Source: Bacteroidota bacterium (GTDB lineage: Bacteria > Bacteroidota > Bacteroidia > Bacteroidales > F082). From it: DNA of 38,808 nucleotides. This document shows, in pieces, positions 7,868-16,103 of the stretch (the first letter of the stretch is position 1; each line of letters starts with the position of its first letter). The stretch is from NCBI GenBank assembly GCA_003650425.1, contig QMPP01000004.1:1-38808 (forward strand), given 5' to 3'. The position numbers and the translations under genes are program-made. The notes beneath the pieces were generated by a model. That model was given only the letters and a program-made list of their open reading frames with translations. It ran no database searches and had not been told where the DNA came from.

Positions 7868-9682
7868 TTAATTCAGATTTTTAGTTTCAAAAACAGGTTT
7901 GCGATTAACAAAATTGCACGACTCAACAACAGCTTTCTCCAAATTAAATCCCGTGTCAAACTCTTTGTCTTGCTGGATTAAATCTTCGTACAGCGACCTG
8001 AAATTGGAAAGGCTTGTTAAAATAGGGTTGCCGGCGGTTTGCCCCAGACCGCAACGACTAATTTTTAATAGTTTGCCCCATGAAACCAATTCTTCAAGAT
8101 CCTGTTTTACGCCGTGGCCATTCAATATTTTTAATAGTTTGTCTTTTAAAACCGTGGGCATGATGCGACAGGTAGAGCATGAGCCGCACGACTCTTCAAT
8201 AAAGAAATCCATAAAGTTAAGTACAACATCCCGGAGTAAATCGCGAGAATGGTTAAAAACAATCATCGAGCCACCGGTCGCCAAATCGGAATAACTGAGA
8301 GTTCTGTCAAATCCCTTTTTCGATAGTAGCATTCCCGAAGGGCCTCCCACCTGAATAGCCTGCACATCATAAGCCCCGGCCATGCTAAGTACATCGTTTA
8401 TGGTGGTTCCCCATTCTACTTCGTAGATGCCCGGGAAAAGACAATCGCCCGAGATGCTAAGAATTTTTGTTCCTGCCGAGTCGGAAGTCCCCATGCTGTC
8501 GAACCAGGCGGCTCCATTATTAATTATCTTCACCACGGAAGCGAGCGTTTCAACATTGTTTACAATGGTAGGGTAGCCCATATAACCTTTCTCAACAGGG
8601 AATGGCGGTTTGTCGCGTGGTTCACCCCGTTTACCTTCCATCGATTCTATAAGAGCCGATTCTTCTCCACAAATGTAGGCTCCTGCCCCCAACTGAATAC
8701 GAATATCAAAATTAAAGTGCTTGCAACCATTTATTTCATTCCCCAAAAGAGACTTCTTACGCATGTTGTCCAAAACATGGTTGAGATAGTTTAGCAGGTA
8801 CTTGTATTCATGGCGGAGGTACAAAACACCTATATCAGCACCGGTGGCAAAAGCGGCTGTTACCATGCCTTCAAAAACCAATTCGGGGAATTCGGTAAGT
8901 AAAACTCTGTCTTTAAAGGTGCCGGGTTCGCCCTCATCGGCATTGCAAATAATTACCCTGTGTTCGGCTTTGGTTAATCGGCCAAATTTCCATTTTAACC
9001 CGGTGGGGAAACCGGCTCCGCCACGCCCCCTGATGTTGGAGCCTTCTACGATGGTTATTATTTCTTCAGGCGACCGTTTACACAATTTGTTTTTGATAAC
9101 GTCAAAAGGTTTGTAATCGTTGGTTAGGATAGCACCTCTTTTCCTAATGTGGTTGTTTACCATCGAGTGAATCAAATCGTGGGCGTTGTTGCCGTCACCA
9201 AACGATTCGTAGGCTGCTTCCTCTAACGATTTACCCTCTTTTAAACCGGAAATTAGCTCTTTTACTCTGAAAGGGGTGAGTTGGGTAAAAGGGATGCCGT
9301 TAATAAGTGCTGCAGGTTCCTGGTCGTTCATTCCGATGCAGGAGGTGTGTTCGAGAAAGAATAACCCCTCTTCCGACGTTTCTCCAAAGGAAGTGTGGCA
9401 CGCCTCTTCAAAAGCCTCGGCAACCAATTGGCGTCCTGCCATCTCTGAGGTGATGCTGTTATTAAGATAAATTCTGTAACGAGCCTCTTTGCATGAAAAG
9501 AAATGATAAAAACTTGCTGTTTCGCATACTTCGGCTGTAGATAATTTTAACTTTTTGGATAGTTCGCTGCAGTCGTCGTGAGACAAATACCCTCGTTCGT
9601 TTTGGATATCCAGCAAAATATCCATCAGACGGGTTTTGTCGGTTTGATACCGCTTAACTATTTTATTTACCAGGTCTTGCAT
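7868..9682 (-). CDS. hoxF: Hydrogenase diaphorase subunit HoxF (NuoE-NuoF fusion)
   Basis: HoxF binds FMN and NAD(H) and exchanges electrons between NAD and the hydrogenase module. Its 604 residues comprise a NuoE-like domain (about 1-150) fused to a NuoF domain (about 185-560). Nucleotide-binding motifs are visible as RGRGGAGFPTGLKWKFG, CNADEGEPGTFKDR and GAGAYICGEESALIES. The [4Fe-4S] ligands are in ESCGSCSTCR plus SRCGLG. The NuoE-like part keeps only one of the four cysteines that bind [2Fe-2S] in NuoE (Cys115, in SCIGMNDQEP), so that cluster is probably absent. There is no separate hoxE, which fits the Cupriavidus-type two-subunit diaphorase. It is the first gene of the operon. Confidence 0.94.
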   Translation of the reverse strand: MQDLVNKIVKRYQTDKTRLMDILLDIQNERGYLSHDDCSELSKKLKLSTAEVCETASFYHFFSCKEARYRIYLNNSITSEMAGRQLVAEAFEEACHTSFGETSEEGLFFLEHTSCIGMNDQEPAALINGIPFTQLTPFRVKELISGLKEGKSLEEAAYESFGDGNNAHDLIHSMVNNHIRKRGAILTNDYKPFDVIKNKLCKRSPEEIITIVEGSNIRGRGGAGFPTGLKWKFGRLTKAEHRVIICNADEGEPGTFKDRVLLTEFPELVFEGMVTAAFATGADIGVLYLRHEYKYLLNYLNHVLDNMRKKSLLGNEINGCKHFNFDIRIQLGAGAYICGEESALIESMEGKRGEPRDKPPFPVEKGYMGYPTIVNNVETLASVVKIINNGAAWFDSMGTSDSAGTKILSISGDCLFPGIYEVEWGTTINDVLSMAGAYDVQAIQVGGPSGMLLSKKGFDRTLSYSDLATGGSMIVFNHSRDLLRDVVLNFMDFFIEESCGSCSTCRIMPTVLKDKLLKILNGHGVKQDLEELVSWGKLLKISRCGLGQTAGNPILTSLSNFRSLYEDLIQQDKEFDTGFNLEKAVVESCNFVNRKPVFETKNLN

Positions 9683-9737
9683 AACGTTGTGTTTTATTAA
9701 TAAAGAATCCCGCTTTCATTTGTTAAATAATTCACAG

Positions 9738-9745
9738 CAAATATA
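9738..9745 (-). promoter_or_regulatory. -7 box for the hox operon
   Basis: On the minus strand TATATTTG (9745 down to 9738) matches TAnnTTTG exactly, about 55 bases upstream of the hoxF start at 9682. I see no convincing -33 TTTG at the usual distance, so an activator may be involved. Confidence 0.45.
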
Positions 9746-9864
9746 AATCATATTATTGTTAAAGCATTAACAGGTATAAAATTTAGAAACAGTATAAATT
9801 GAATTAATTACCAGGGAATTTGAGAACAGGGTGGAACGGAACGACCTGTTTGTAACAAATGCAC

Positions 9865-9872
9865 TAATTTTG
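9865..9872 (+). promoter_or_regulatory. -7 box for the HypD-like gene
   Basis: TAATTTTG matches the TAnnTTTG consensus, 40 bases upstream of the ATG at 9913. The nearest TTTG (9849-9852) is too close (12 bases) to be a standard -33 element. This promoter and the hox promoter are back to back within 230 bases and could share control. Confidence 0.4.
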
Positions 9873-9912
9873 CTCCTGTTGGATTAGTGTATTTATAATA
9901 AATGGTTGACTT

Positions 9913-10818
9913 ATGAGCTTATTGGATGGTTATGTGGACAGGGATGTGGTAAAACACTTTGCCTCATTGATGGCGGATATGAAACCGGATAACATAAGGA
10001 TTGTTATTTTAGGTGAAGATTTGAGGAACAACATTGAAAAGTACGACTTGAAAGAGTGGTTGCCCGCCTGGGTAACAGTGGAGGATGAGCTATCGCTGGG
10101 AATGGAAGTGGAAGACAGGAGCTTTGTTGATAAACTGATTGCCTTTTCCGGGTTAGAAAAGTCAATTCTTACCATTAAGGAGAAGTATTTGGCGTTGCCA
10201 GGAACACGTTCGACTTTAAAAGAGGCGCTGGAAAAAGGGGTTGACATAAGGGTGGTAAATGATATTCTTGGTGCGATGGTGGTGGCCAGCCGAAAGAGAC
10301 GGAATAAAGTTGTTTACCCTATAGCAGGGTACGAAGACGAAGGGTTAATTACGGCTGCCGGACTGGCGAAAGCAAAAACAGTGGGATTTAGAAACTTTTT
10401 TGTGTATAACCGGCATGAGCAAACGAATGCTGTTGTAAAGGCTATAGCAGAGAAAGAGAAACAGGTTGATGGCTTTATTATTCCTTTAAAGGTGGGTTTA
10501 AATACCGGGACAGGTGCTTTTTCCTCCATTCCGCTAGTTTATAGAAAAGGAGTTGTTATTAGCGGATACGAACCGATGGAGATTATGCAGTCGGTCTGGA
10601 TGCTCCTCAACCAAAAAGCAGAGGCAACACCCGCTGTTGTTTTTCAACGAACAAAAGAGGCTTCTGATGAAATTGTTAATCGTGCAAGGTGGATGATGGA
10701 GGAGGTGTTTGAATCTTCGGATATCAACCTTGATGATTTTGGGTTGGTTAAAGGTGGCGGCTACAGGATAAGAGATAAATACCGGGCCTTTGATGTGCAA
10801 AATGCCGGGTTTGATTAA
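9913..10818 (+). CDS. Cysteine-free HypD-like protein, head-to-head with hox operon
   Basis: This 301-residue protein aligns along its length with HypD, the scaffold that together with HypC builds the Fe(CN)2CO unit of [NiFe]-hydrogenases. Matching blocks include LPGTRSTLKEALEKGVDIRVV (95-115), KVVYPIAGYEDEG (132-144), VDGFIIPLKVGLNTG (185-199), VVISGYEPMEIMQSVWMLL (214-232; canonical VVAGFEPLDILQ) and the GLVKGGGYRIR...FDV end (277-295). The catalytic motifs are gone: CGGHTH is replaced at 33-38 by LGEDLR, GPGCPVC at 57-63 by EDELSLG, and the cysteine-rich C-terminal [4Fe-4S] domain is absent. The protein has no cysteine at all, so it cannot act as a normal HypD. A role as HypC/HypE-binding scaffold, hydrogenase-specific accessory factor or regulator is inference from position. 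Confidence 0.85.
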   Translation: MSLLDGYVDRDVVKHFASLMADMKPDNIRIVILGEDLRNNIEKYDLKEWLPAWVTVEDELSLGMEVEDRSFVDKLIAFSGLEKSILTIKEKYLALPGTRSTLKEALEKGVDIRVVNDILGAMVVASRKRRNKVVYPIAGYEDEGLITAAGLAKAKTVGFRNFFVYNRHEQTNAVVKAIAEKEKQVDGFIIPLKVGLNTGTGAFSSIPLVYRKGVVISGYEPMEIMQSVWMLLNQKAEATPAVVFQRTKEASDEIVNRARWMMEEVFESSDINLDDFGLVKGGGYRIRDKYRAFDVQNAGFD

Positions 10819-10858
10819 AAACGAAGTCATAACCTAATAACTTTTAGCTGCTTCAGAG

Positions 10859-10878
10859 ACCAACGGTTGTTGGTTTTT
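10859..10878. terminator. Short hairpin terminator between convergent genes
   Basis: ACCAAC (10859-10864), loop GGTT, GTTGGT (10869-10874), then TTTT. It lies 40 bases past the stop of the HypD-like gene and 40 bases before the end of the convergent FG-GAP gene. The 6-bp stem is weak. Confidence 0.4.
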
Positions 10879-10917
10879 AGAATATATAAATCTAGGGGCA
10901 GTTCTTTTACCGGTTTA

Positions 10918-13791
10918 TTACTGAATAACCAATATCTTTCTTGCCACAATATGGTTGTCGTTGTTTTTTAATAGAACAGGATAAGTGCCGGAAGCCAAAG
11001 AAGAAACATCTATCTCAAACGCACTGCTTCTAATTAACAGCTGGCCGTATTGGCTGTATATTTCAGTGGTAATACCTTCGTGAGTTTGTGTAACCCTGAT
11101 TTTGTTGCCGGCCGGGTTAGGATAGACTACCAGACTGCTATCAGGAATTCTATCAATTGTAACCATCAGACTGCTTTGAGATTTACAGTGTGTCCGGGGG
11201 TCAAAAACATCAACGTTAATAGTGCCTGTTCCCGGTGTTTGCCATTGTATTTTCGCTTCCTGCTGATGTAGAGAAGGCATCCTGATACCATTGTCGATAT
11301 TCCAGGAATAATAGAGCGCATCACTTCCCGAAATAAGATAATCAGCGGTATCCATTTCATTTACTGTTTGCTCACCGTTAATAAAAAGGTTGCTGATAGT
11401 ATCGGGTTCAACGGTCAGGTGTAAATAAATAATGCTGTCGCCACCATAAACTGTTCGTAAGGTATCGCAATAAAGGCCGGTATTTTTTAGCCATCCTGAT
11501 AAAAAAAGAATGCTGTCGCCCTCACAGATATTATTGTACTGTTCTGTTTTACTATCTGTAAAATTTTCCAGTATATAATATTTTCCGTAAAAATCAGACC
11601 AGCTGAAAGCATCCTTGTCTCCGTCACCATCCATATCGGCAAAATAAGTATTTTCGGAAAGCCAATCCACTACATCCTCTATTCTCGGTTTAAAATTGCC
11701 GTCCCCATTATTAAGATATAGGATGTTGTTGTCATAATACCTGTCTTCGAGTATAATATCGGGCAAGCCATCTCTATTCCAATCTAAAATTCTGAGATTA
11801 TATGATACTGAAACATTTAAACTGTCATCTATTATCCGCAGCGAATCGAAGGTTAAATTTCCTCTGTTTTTAAACCATCCCATCGCTTTTTCATAATTAT
11901 TGGTTCCCGGATATTTGTAATAGGTAACAACGATATCACGCAGGCTGTCAGCGTTAAAATCCTGAACCTTTAAATTTACTACAGGCATATCCGTAAGCAA
12001 TTTTTTATCAAAATGGCTGCCGTTATAGTAGAAAATGACAGTTTTATTATCGGTAACCCGGCATATAATTTCGTTTACTCCATCGTTATTGAAGTCTTCA
12101 ACAAGAAAGGAGTTCATTATTGTCCGCGAGATTAATTGGGGATTATTAAATACACCACCTGTATTAAATATACAGTGAAGAAGATCGCCCGATGAATCAT
12201 TATCGTAATATTCAGAAACGATATCAGGCAGCCCGTTACCTGTAACGTCCTTTAAATCAAAATATGATGATGATTTAAATGTATTTGTTACAGGAGGTTG
12301 CTCGGTGAAATGGAAAGTGCCGTCGTTTTTAAACCAAAAAAGAGAGTCAGGATAAAAATAGTATCCAAGGATATCCTGATTTCCATCTCCGTCAATGTCT
12401 CCAAGTTTAAAATTCTGCAAATTTTTTCGGATAATTTGATTGGAGAGGTCAAATGAATAGTTCCCCCTGTTTTTTATAAAAAATATTCCCCTGTTGTTTG
12501 AAACAGTTGGATAGTATCCGTTTATCAGAATATCTGCTTGCAGCGGATTGTCAGTATATACCGGTATGGCTTTATGATTATATTTATTAGGTTGTAAAAC
12601 CTTGAGGAAGGTTTGGGTAAAGTTACCGTTACCGTCGTTAAACAAAACGCTATAGTCATGGCTTCCCGTAGAGGGAGATTTAATAAATATATCCAAGTTG
12701 CCGTCGTTATTAAAATCGATAATGGTGAATACATTTGCACCCGAATTGTTAGAGATTTTAACCGGGGCGCTAAATGTTTCATCCCCGTTATTTTTCATCC
12801 AAAAGAATGAACTGTTATTTAATCTGTTATACAACACATCAACCTTACCATCATTGTTAAAATCACCTAATAAGTAATTATCAATAGTGTCATGTATTAG
12901 CACCTCTTGTTGGCCGAAGGTGCCATCTTGAAGATTCTTAAATACAACAATAATACTTTCCTCGCCTCCCATACTATTCCTTTCAACAAAAAATATATCA
13001 TTGTATCCATCCTGGTTGTAGTCGGCAATTTGGACAAACTTTTTATCGAGATAATAATACAAGTCAAAAGATAATTTCAGACTCTTTGTGGTAAAGTGGC
13101 CGAGCCCGTCGCTTTTATACAAATAGAAGTCATAACCATTAGAAACAAAAATGTCTTGAAACCCGTCATTATTCAGGTCAGTAATAAAAAAATCACAATT
13201 GTATTCCCCCGTAATAACCTTTGGAACTTTCTGAGAAGGCATCTCCTGAAAAGTCCCATCCCCGAGATTTCTCATAATGATTATCTCCGGCACTTCTCCA
13301 TTCAATTTTGTAGACAACAGTATATCAGGAAAGTGACTGGAAAATATGTTAGCGACAGCAACTAAGACATTAATATTATTCTCTGTAAACGACTTTAGAA
13401 CATGTTCGGTAAATTGGCCCAGGCCATTATTTTGAAACAGAACAACTTGTTTTGCAATTATAACATGGTCGTGATATATTGTTTTTAGTGCAACGATATC
13501 ATTCGCGTTGTCACCGTTCATGTCCTCGGCGTTAACACAATTAAAATAAGCCGAGTTGTCAAGGTATGATAAAGTAGTAAGTTGATTATTTTGGTTTTTC
13601 AACCAATAAATCCCCTTGTTAGAACGAAATGATATAATATCAGGAAGATTGTCTCCATCCAGGTCTTTAAACACGTTACCGTAACCTAGTTGGCTTTGTA
13701 AAAAATATTTATTATCCCAGGCAAAGTTTAACTGTGCAAAAAGGGGATAAATGGTTAAAAGCAGGATAAAAGTCGTAAAATATTTTTTCAT
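10918..13791 (-). CDS. Secreted FG-GAP/VCBS repeat protein with T9SS sorting domain
   Basis: This 957-residue exported protein begins with a signal peptide (1-19, ending YPLFAQ). About twelve FG-GAP/VCBS-type repeats with calcium-binding loops follow, for example KDLDGDNLPDI, TDLNNDGFQDI, GDFNNDGKVDV, GDIDGDGNQDI and ADMDGDGDKDA, consistent with one or more beta-propellers up to about residue 750. A PKD-like or Ig-like stretch precedes the C-terminus. The last 70 residues or so (VVYPNPAGNKIRV ... SSLASGTYPVLL ... RKILVIQ) form a T9SS type A sorting domain, so the protein is secreted or surface-anchored through the Por system. Binding target and function are unknown. It separates the intact HypD-like gene from the relic of a second copy. 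Confidence 0.92.
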   Translation of the reverse strand: MKKYFTTFILLLTIYPLFAQLNFAWDNKYFLQSQLGYGNVFKDLDGDNLPDIISFRSNKGIYWLKNQNNQLTTLSYLDNSAYFNCVNAEDMNGDNANDIVALKTIYHDHVIIAKQVVLFQNNGLGQFTEHVLKSFTENNINVLVAVANIFSSHFPDILLSTKLNGEVPEIIIMRNLGDGTFQEMPSQKVPKVITGEYNCDFFITDLNNDGFQDIFVSNGYDFYLYKSDGLGHFTTKSLKLSFDLYYYLDKKFVQIADYNQDGYNDIFFVERNSMGGEESIIVVFKNLQDGTFGQQEVLIHDTIDNYLLGDFNNDGKVDVLYNRLNNSSFFWMKNNGDETFSAPVKISNNSGANVFTIIDFNNDGNLDIFIKSPSTGSHDYSVLFNDGNGNFTQTFLKVLQPNKYNHKAIPVYTDNPLQADILINGYYPTVSNNRGIFFIKNRGNYSFDLSNQIIRKNLQNFKLGDIDGDGNQDILGYYFYPDSLFWFKNDGTFHFTEQPPVTNTFKSSSYFDLKDVTGNGLPDIVSEYYDNDSSGDLLHCIFNTGGVFNNPQLISRTIMNSFLVEDFNNDGVNEIICRVTDNKTVIFYYNGSHFDKKLLTDMPVVNLKVQDFNADSLRDIVVTYYKYPGTNNYEKAMGWFKNRGNLTFDSLRIIDDSLNVSVSYNLRILDWNRDGLPDIILEDRYYDNNILYLNNGDGNFKPRIEDVVDWLSENTYFADMDGDGDKDAFSWSDFYGKYYILENFTDSKTEQYNNICEGDSILFLSGWLKNTGLYCDTLRTVYGGDSIIYLHLTVEPDTISNLFINGEQTVNEMDTADYLISGSDALYYSWNIDNGIRMPSLHQQEAKIQWQTPGTGTINVDVFDPRTHCKSQSSLMVTIDRIPDSSLVVYPNPAGNKIRVTQTHEGITTEIYSQYGQLLIRSSAFEIDVSSLASGTYPVLLKNNDNHIVARKILVIQ

Positions 13792-13970
13792 TATGCAAAG
13801 GGTCTTCTGATATAATAAAGGTTAGAGTTATCGTTTAATAATTTTCACCTAAGATTTTCAATCATAATCTTGCAGTTTATTATGCTTGCTTGCATGGTGT
13901 AAATTTATAATTTATTTGTTTATAACTTTATTGCTGATGTATTTATTTTCATTGCTGCCCTTAAAAGAAC

Positions 13971-14063
13971 ATGGTTCGTTTTTATGGGTTTGTTATAGGC
14001 GGAGGTTTGCGGATAAGTGATAACCGTCGGACTTTTGATTTACAAAATGCAGAAATGGATTAA
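13971..14063 (+). pseudogene. Relic of the C-terminus of a second HypD-like gene
   Basis: In the frame ending TAA 14061-14063 the DNA reads GFVIGGGLRISDNRR followed by TFDLQNAEMD and stop. The intact protein at 9913-10818 ends GLVKGGGYRIRDKYR, AFDVQNAGFD and stop. The two match ungapped over the last 25 residues, with the stop at the same position. Upstream the frame hits a stop at 13962-13964 and similarity is lost. It has the same orientation as the intact copy, and the minus-strand FG-GAP gene lies between them. It is too short to encode a functional HypD-like domain. Confidence 0.85.
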
Positions 14064-14472
14064 TGGGAAGTTGCAAAACAATCTTCAACTGCTTCACGAA
14101 AAAGTGGTATCCTTTATATTGGGTAAGGTAGGTGCAACATGAAATAGGTTATCAAAGACTACTTGGGGTAACCGCGTTAAGGATTGTAGATCGCAGATTT
14201 AGAGGGAATAACGAATATCGAATACTGATTTTAGAAGTACCTCGTAAATCGTAAATCGCCTTCGGATATCGGATATAAAAATTAACGATGTACGAATTCG
14301 ATTTACGATTGTAAGACTATGCTGGAAAAAATTAATTGGAGAATGGAGATTTAAGATTAACGATTGCAGATTATAAACTCTGAATTAACCTTCTCTGCCT
14401 TTTTAATTTTATCTTTTTACTGAACTTGTTTAAAGTTGAAATGTTAACCAAAAACATCTGTTTTCAAAAAAA
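14064..14472. repeat. AT-rich intergenic stretch with degenerate ATTTACGA/ATATCGAA repeats
   Basis: No gene is visible. From about 14185 to 14375 the DNA is a patchwork of short related words: AACGAATATCGAATACTG, CGTAAATCGTAAATCG, CGGATATCGGATAT, CGATTTACGATTG and GATTTAAGATTAACGATTG. AATCGTAAATCG (14247-14258) is a perfect inverted repeat of CGATTTACGATT (14299-14310). From experience, similar word families occur between genes in other Bacteroidota genomes. Here they appear to be a decayed dispersed element next to the HypD relic. Confidence 0.55.
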
Positions 14473-15048
14473 CTAAAAATTGGTTTCATGAATTTCAAAA
14501 TAAGACTGTGGGTGCAAGCAGGCCGGGCACTTTTTAGGTGCTTTTTTACCTTCATGCAGATACCCGCAATTACGGCACTTCCAAACAATTGTCTCTTCAC
14601 GTTCGAATACTTTTCCGCTATCAAGATTTTCATACAGTTTCCGGTAACGCTCTTCGTGGGCTTTTTCCACGCGGGCAATCATTCTGAAAGCAATGGACAC
14701 CTCTTTAAACCCCTCTTTTTCGGCCACATCGGCAAATTCGGGATAAAGCTTCGTCCACTCTTCGTTTTCGCCATCAGCGGCAGCTTTTAAATTTTCGAGT
14801 GTAGTTCTGATAATTCCGGCCGGATAAGCAGCCGTAATTTCAACCATTCCCCCTTCCAGAAATTTGAAAAAACGTTTGGCATGCTCTTTTTCATTCAAAG
14901 CCGTTTCACCAAAAATAGCGGCAATTTGTTCGAGTCCATCCTTTTTAGCTTGCTTTGAAAAATAGTCGTAGCGCATACGAGCCTGCGACTCACCGGCAAA
15001 TGCTTTCAGCAAATTTTGCTCGGTTTGTGTTCCTTTAATTGATTTCAT
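14473..15048 (-). CDS. rbr: Rubrerythrin
   Basis: Rubrerythrin reduces hydrogen peroxide in the cytoplasm of anaerobes using a di-iron site fed by a rubredoxin-like iron. The 191-residue protein has the full domain order: ferritin-like di-iron bundle (1-145) with Glu20 ([11 protein letters not shown]), Glu53 and His56 (NEKEHAKRF), Glu97, Glu128 and His131 (VEKAHEERY), then a C-terminal rubredoxin-like site with Cys158, Cys161, Cys174 and Cys177. All ligands are present. It is a single gene with its own promoter. The palindrome upstream suggests peroxide- or iron-responsive control. Confidence 0.96.
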   Translation of the reverse strand: MKSIKGTQTEQNLLKAFAGESQARMRYDYFSKQAKKDGLEQIAAIFGETALNEKEHAKRFFKFLEGGMVEITAAYPAGIIRTTLENLKAAADGENEEWTKLYPEFADVAEKEGFKEVSIAFRMIARVEKAHEERYRKLYENLDSGKVFEREETIVWKCRNCGYLHEGKKAPKKCPACLHPQSYFEIHETNF

Positions 15049-15078
15049 AGGTGTTATTTACTATATTTTTATTAGTGT

Positions 15079-15122
15079 CAAATCTACACAGGAAAAGGTT
15101 TAGATTTGGTATAAATTATACC
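15079..15122 (-). promoter_or_regulatory. Rubrerythrin promoter with 7-1-7 palindrome (candidate PerR/Fur-type operator)
   Basis: On the minus strand TAGATTTG (15086 down to 15079) is a perfect -7 box about 30 bases before the rbr start. Upstream, GGTATAA-A-TTATACC (15108-15122) is a perfect inverted repeat of 7-1-7 form, the geometry of PerR and Fur boxes, with the TATAA/TTATA core typical of PerR sites. CAAATCTA (15079-15086) and TAGATTTG (15101-15108) form a second inverted pair. Control of rubrerythrin by PerR is known in several anaerobes. Here it is inferred. Confidence 0.45.
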
Positions 15123-15153
15123 ATTCAATGAATCTGACATAGGTTAAAGTAGC

Positions 15154-16005
15154 CTAAAAACTCTCTTTACAAAATGCGGGATCTTTTTTGGCAGGACTGT
15201 TAAAAGTAACCGTTCCATGAATGCCGAGATAAATGACAGGATTTACCGGATCGTTGGTGTAAACTTTTACGCTGCGGTGAGCCACGCCAATCCCTTTAGT
15301 TTTAATAACCAACACCAGACTTCCGCTCTCTCCCGGATGAATAACCTGGTTGGGCTCTCCCTTCAATATACAGCCGTTGCACAACTCTATTTTTTTGATT
15401 ACTAGCTCTTTCGACCCCATGTTGGAAAACATGAAATCGTGCCGAACGCGGCCATTCAGAATTTTGTGTCCGTATTCAAAGTTGTAATGGCTAAAAACTA
15501 TTCTTGGTACAGTATCGATGTAATGAGTACGACCGATTTCAACGCCGCCTGTTTTAATGATTTTGGTATTCATGTAAAGAAACTTCCAGGGGTTCAGCTC
15601 ATCATTGGTTTCAATTACCACCTCCAACTGAACCGGCCCCGCCGGTAACTCGCGGGAGGCATTAAAATGAATGTTGGCTACTCCTTCGGTGTGCGGATAG
15701 AGGATGGTGTTATCATAAGTAACCGAAATAAGCTGACTACTTTTTCCCGGAGTAAAAACAATTTCTTCAGTACCATAGTTGTACATCTTCAACTGATACG
15801 TATGCTGCGTTCCTGACTGCACATCTCCAATAAAGAAATCAGAGCTATCGACCGCAAACCCAATATTTCCCAGTAAATAATGATACCCGTCTTTTAGCCT
15901 TGTCTTTTTTAGCTCCTTCTTCTGAGCAAAAAGCACCAAATTAAAAAACAACAGCCCGACTATAAAAAGTAGCCTTTTCAATCTTTCAATTTTTAATAAT
16001 ACCAC
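15154..16005 (-). CDS. DUF1573 family exported protein
   Basis: A 283-residue protein with an N-terminal hydrophobic signal (about 10-27, ending VLFAQ). Two beta-sandwich units of the DUF1573 / ASPM-SPD-2-Hydin type follow. The first has the features 'IGDVQSGTQHTYQLKMYNYGTEE', described here by its ends at about 58-81. The second has FSNMGSKELVIKKIELCNGC then VIHPGESGSLVLVIKTKG and VYTNDPVNPVIYLGIHG. The NxGxxxLxI...CGC-like and TNDP motifs are family hallmarks. Such proteins are common, secreted and uncharacterised in Bacteroidota. The C-terminus ends shortly after the second unit, with no T9SS domain. It has its own promoter in the gap shared with serC. Confidence 0.82.
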   Translation of the reverse strand: MVLLKIERLKRLLFIVGLLFFNLVLFAQKKELKKTRLKDGYHYLLGNIGFAVDSSDFFIGDVQSGTQHTYQLKMYNYGTEEIVFTPGKSSQLISVTYDNTILYPHTEGVANIHFNASRELPAGPVQLEVVIETNDELNPWKFLYMNTKIIKTGGVEIGRTHYIDTVPRIVFSHYNFEYGHKILNGRVRHDFMFSNMGSKELVIKKIELCNGCILKGEPNQVIHPGESGSLVLVIKTKGIGVAHRSVKVYTNDPVNPVIYLGIHGTVTFNSPAKKDPAFCKESF

Positions 16006-16103
16006 GAAAAACTTGTTTCCACCTCCTCAAAAAGGACAATGCCAACAAACTATTGGTTGTAGAAACCACTTAACATATTTATGAAAGCCTAAAATACCGG
16101 CAG

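Noticed and set aside
9913-10818. Frameshift or sequencing error truncating a normal hypD
   Set aside because: The cysteine motifs are replaced by other residues within intact frame at several separate places, and the relic copy ends at the same residue, so a single error cannot explain it.
13986-14063. A genuine small gene (30 codons from ATG 13971) instead of a relic
   Set aside because: Its entire sequence is the C-terminal tail of a larger domain with no independent fold, and no promoter or ribosome-binding site is visible. A relic is the simpler reading.
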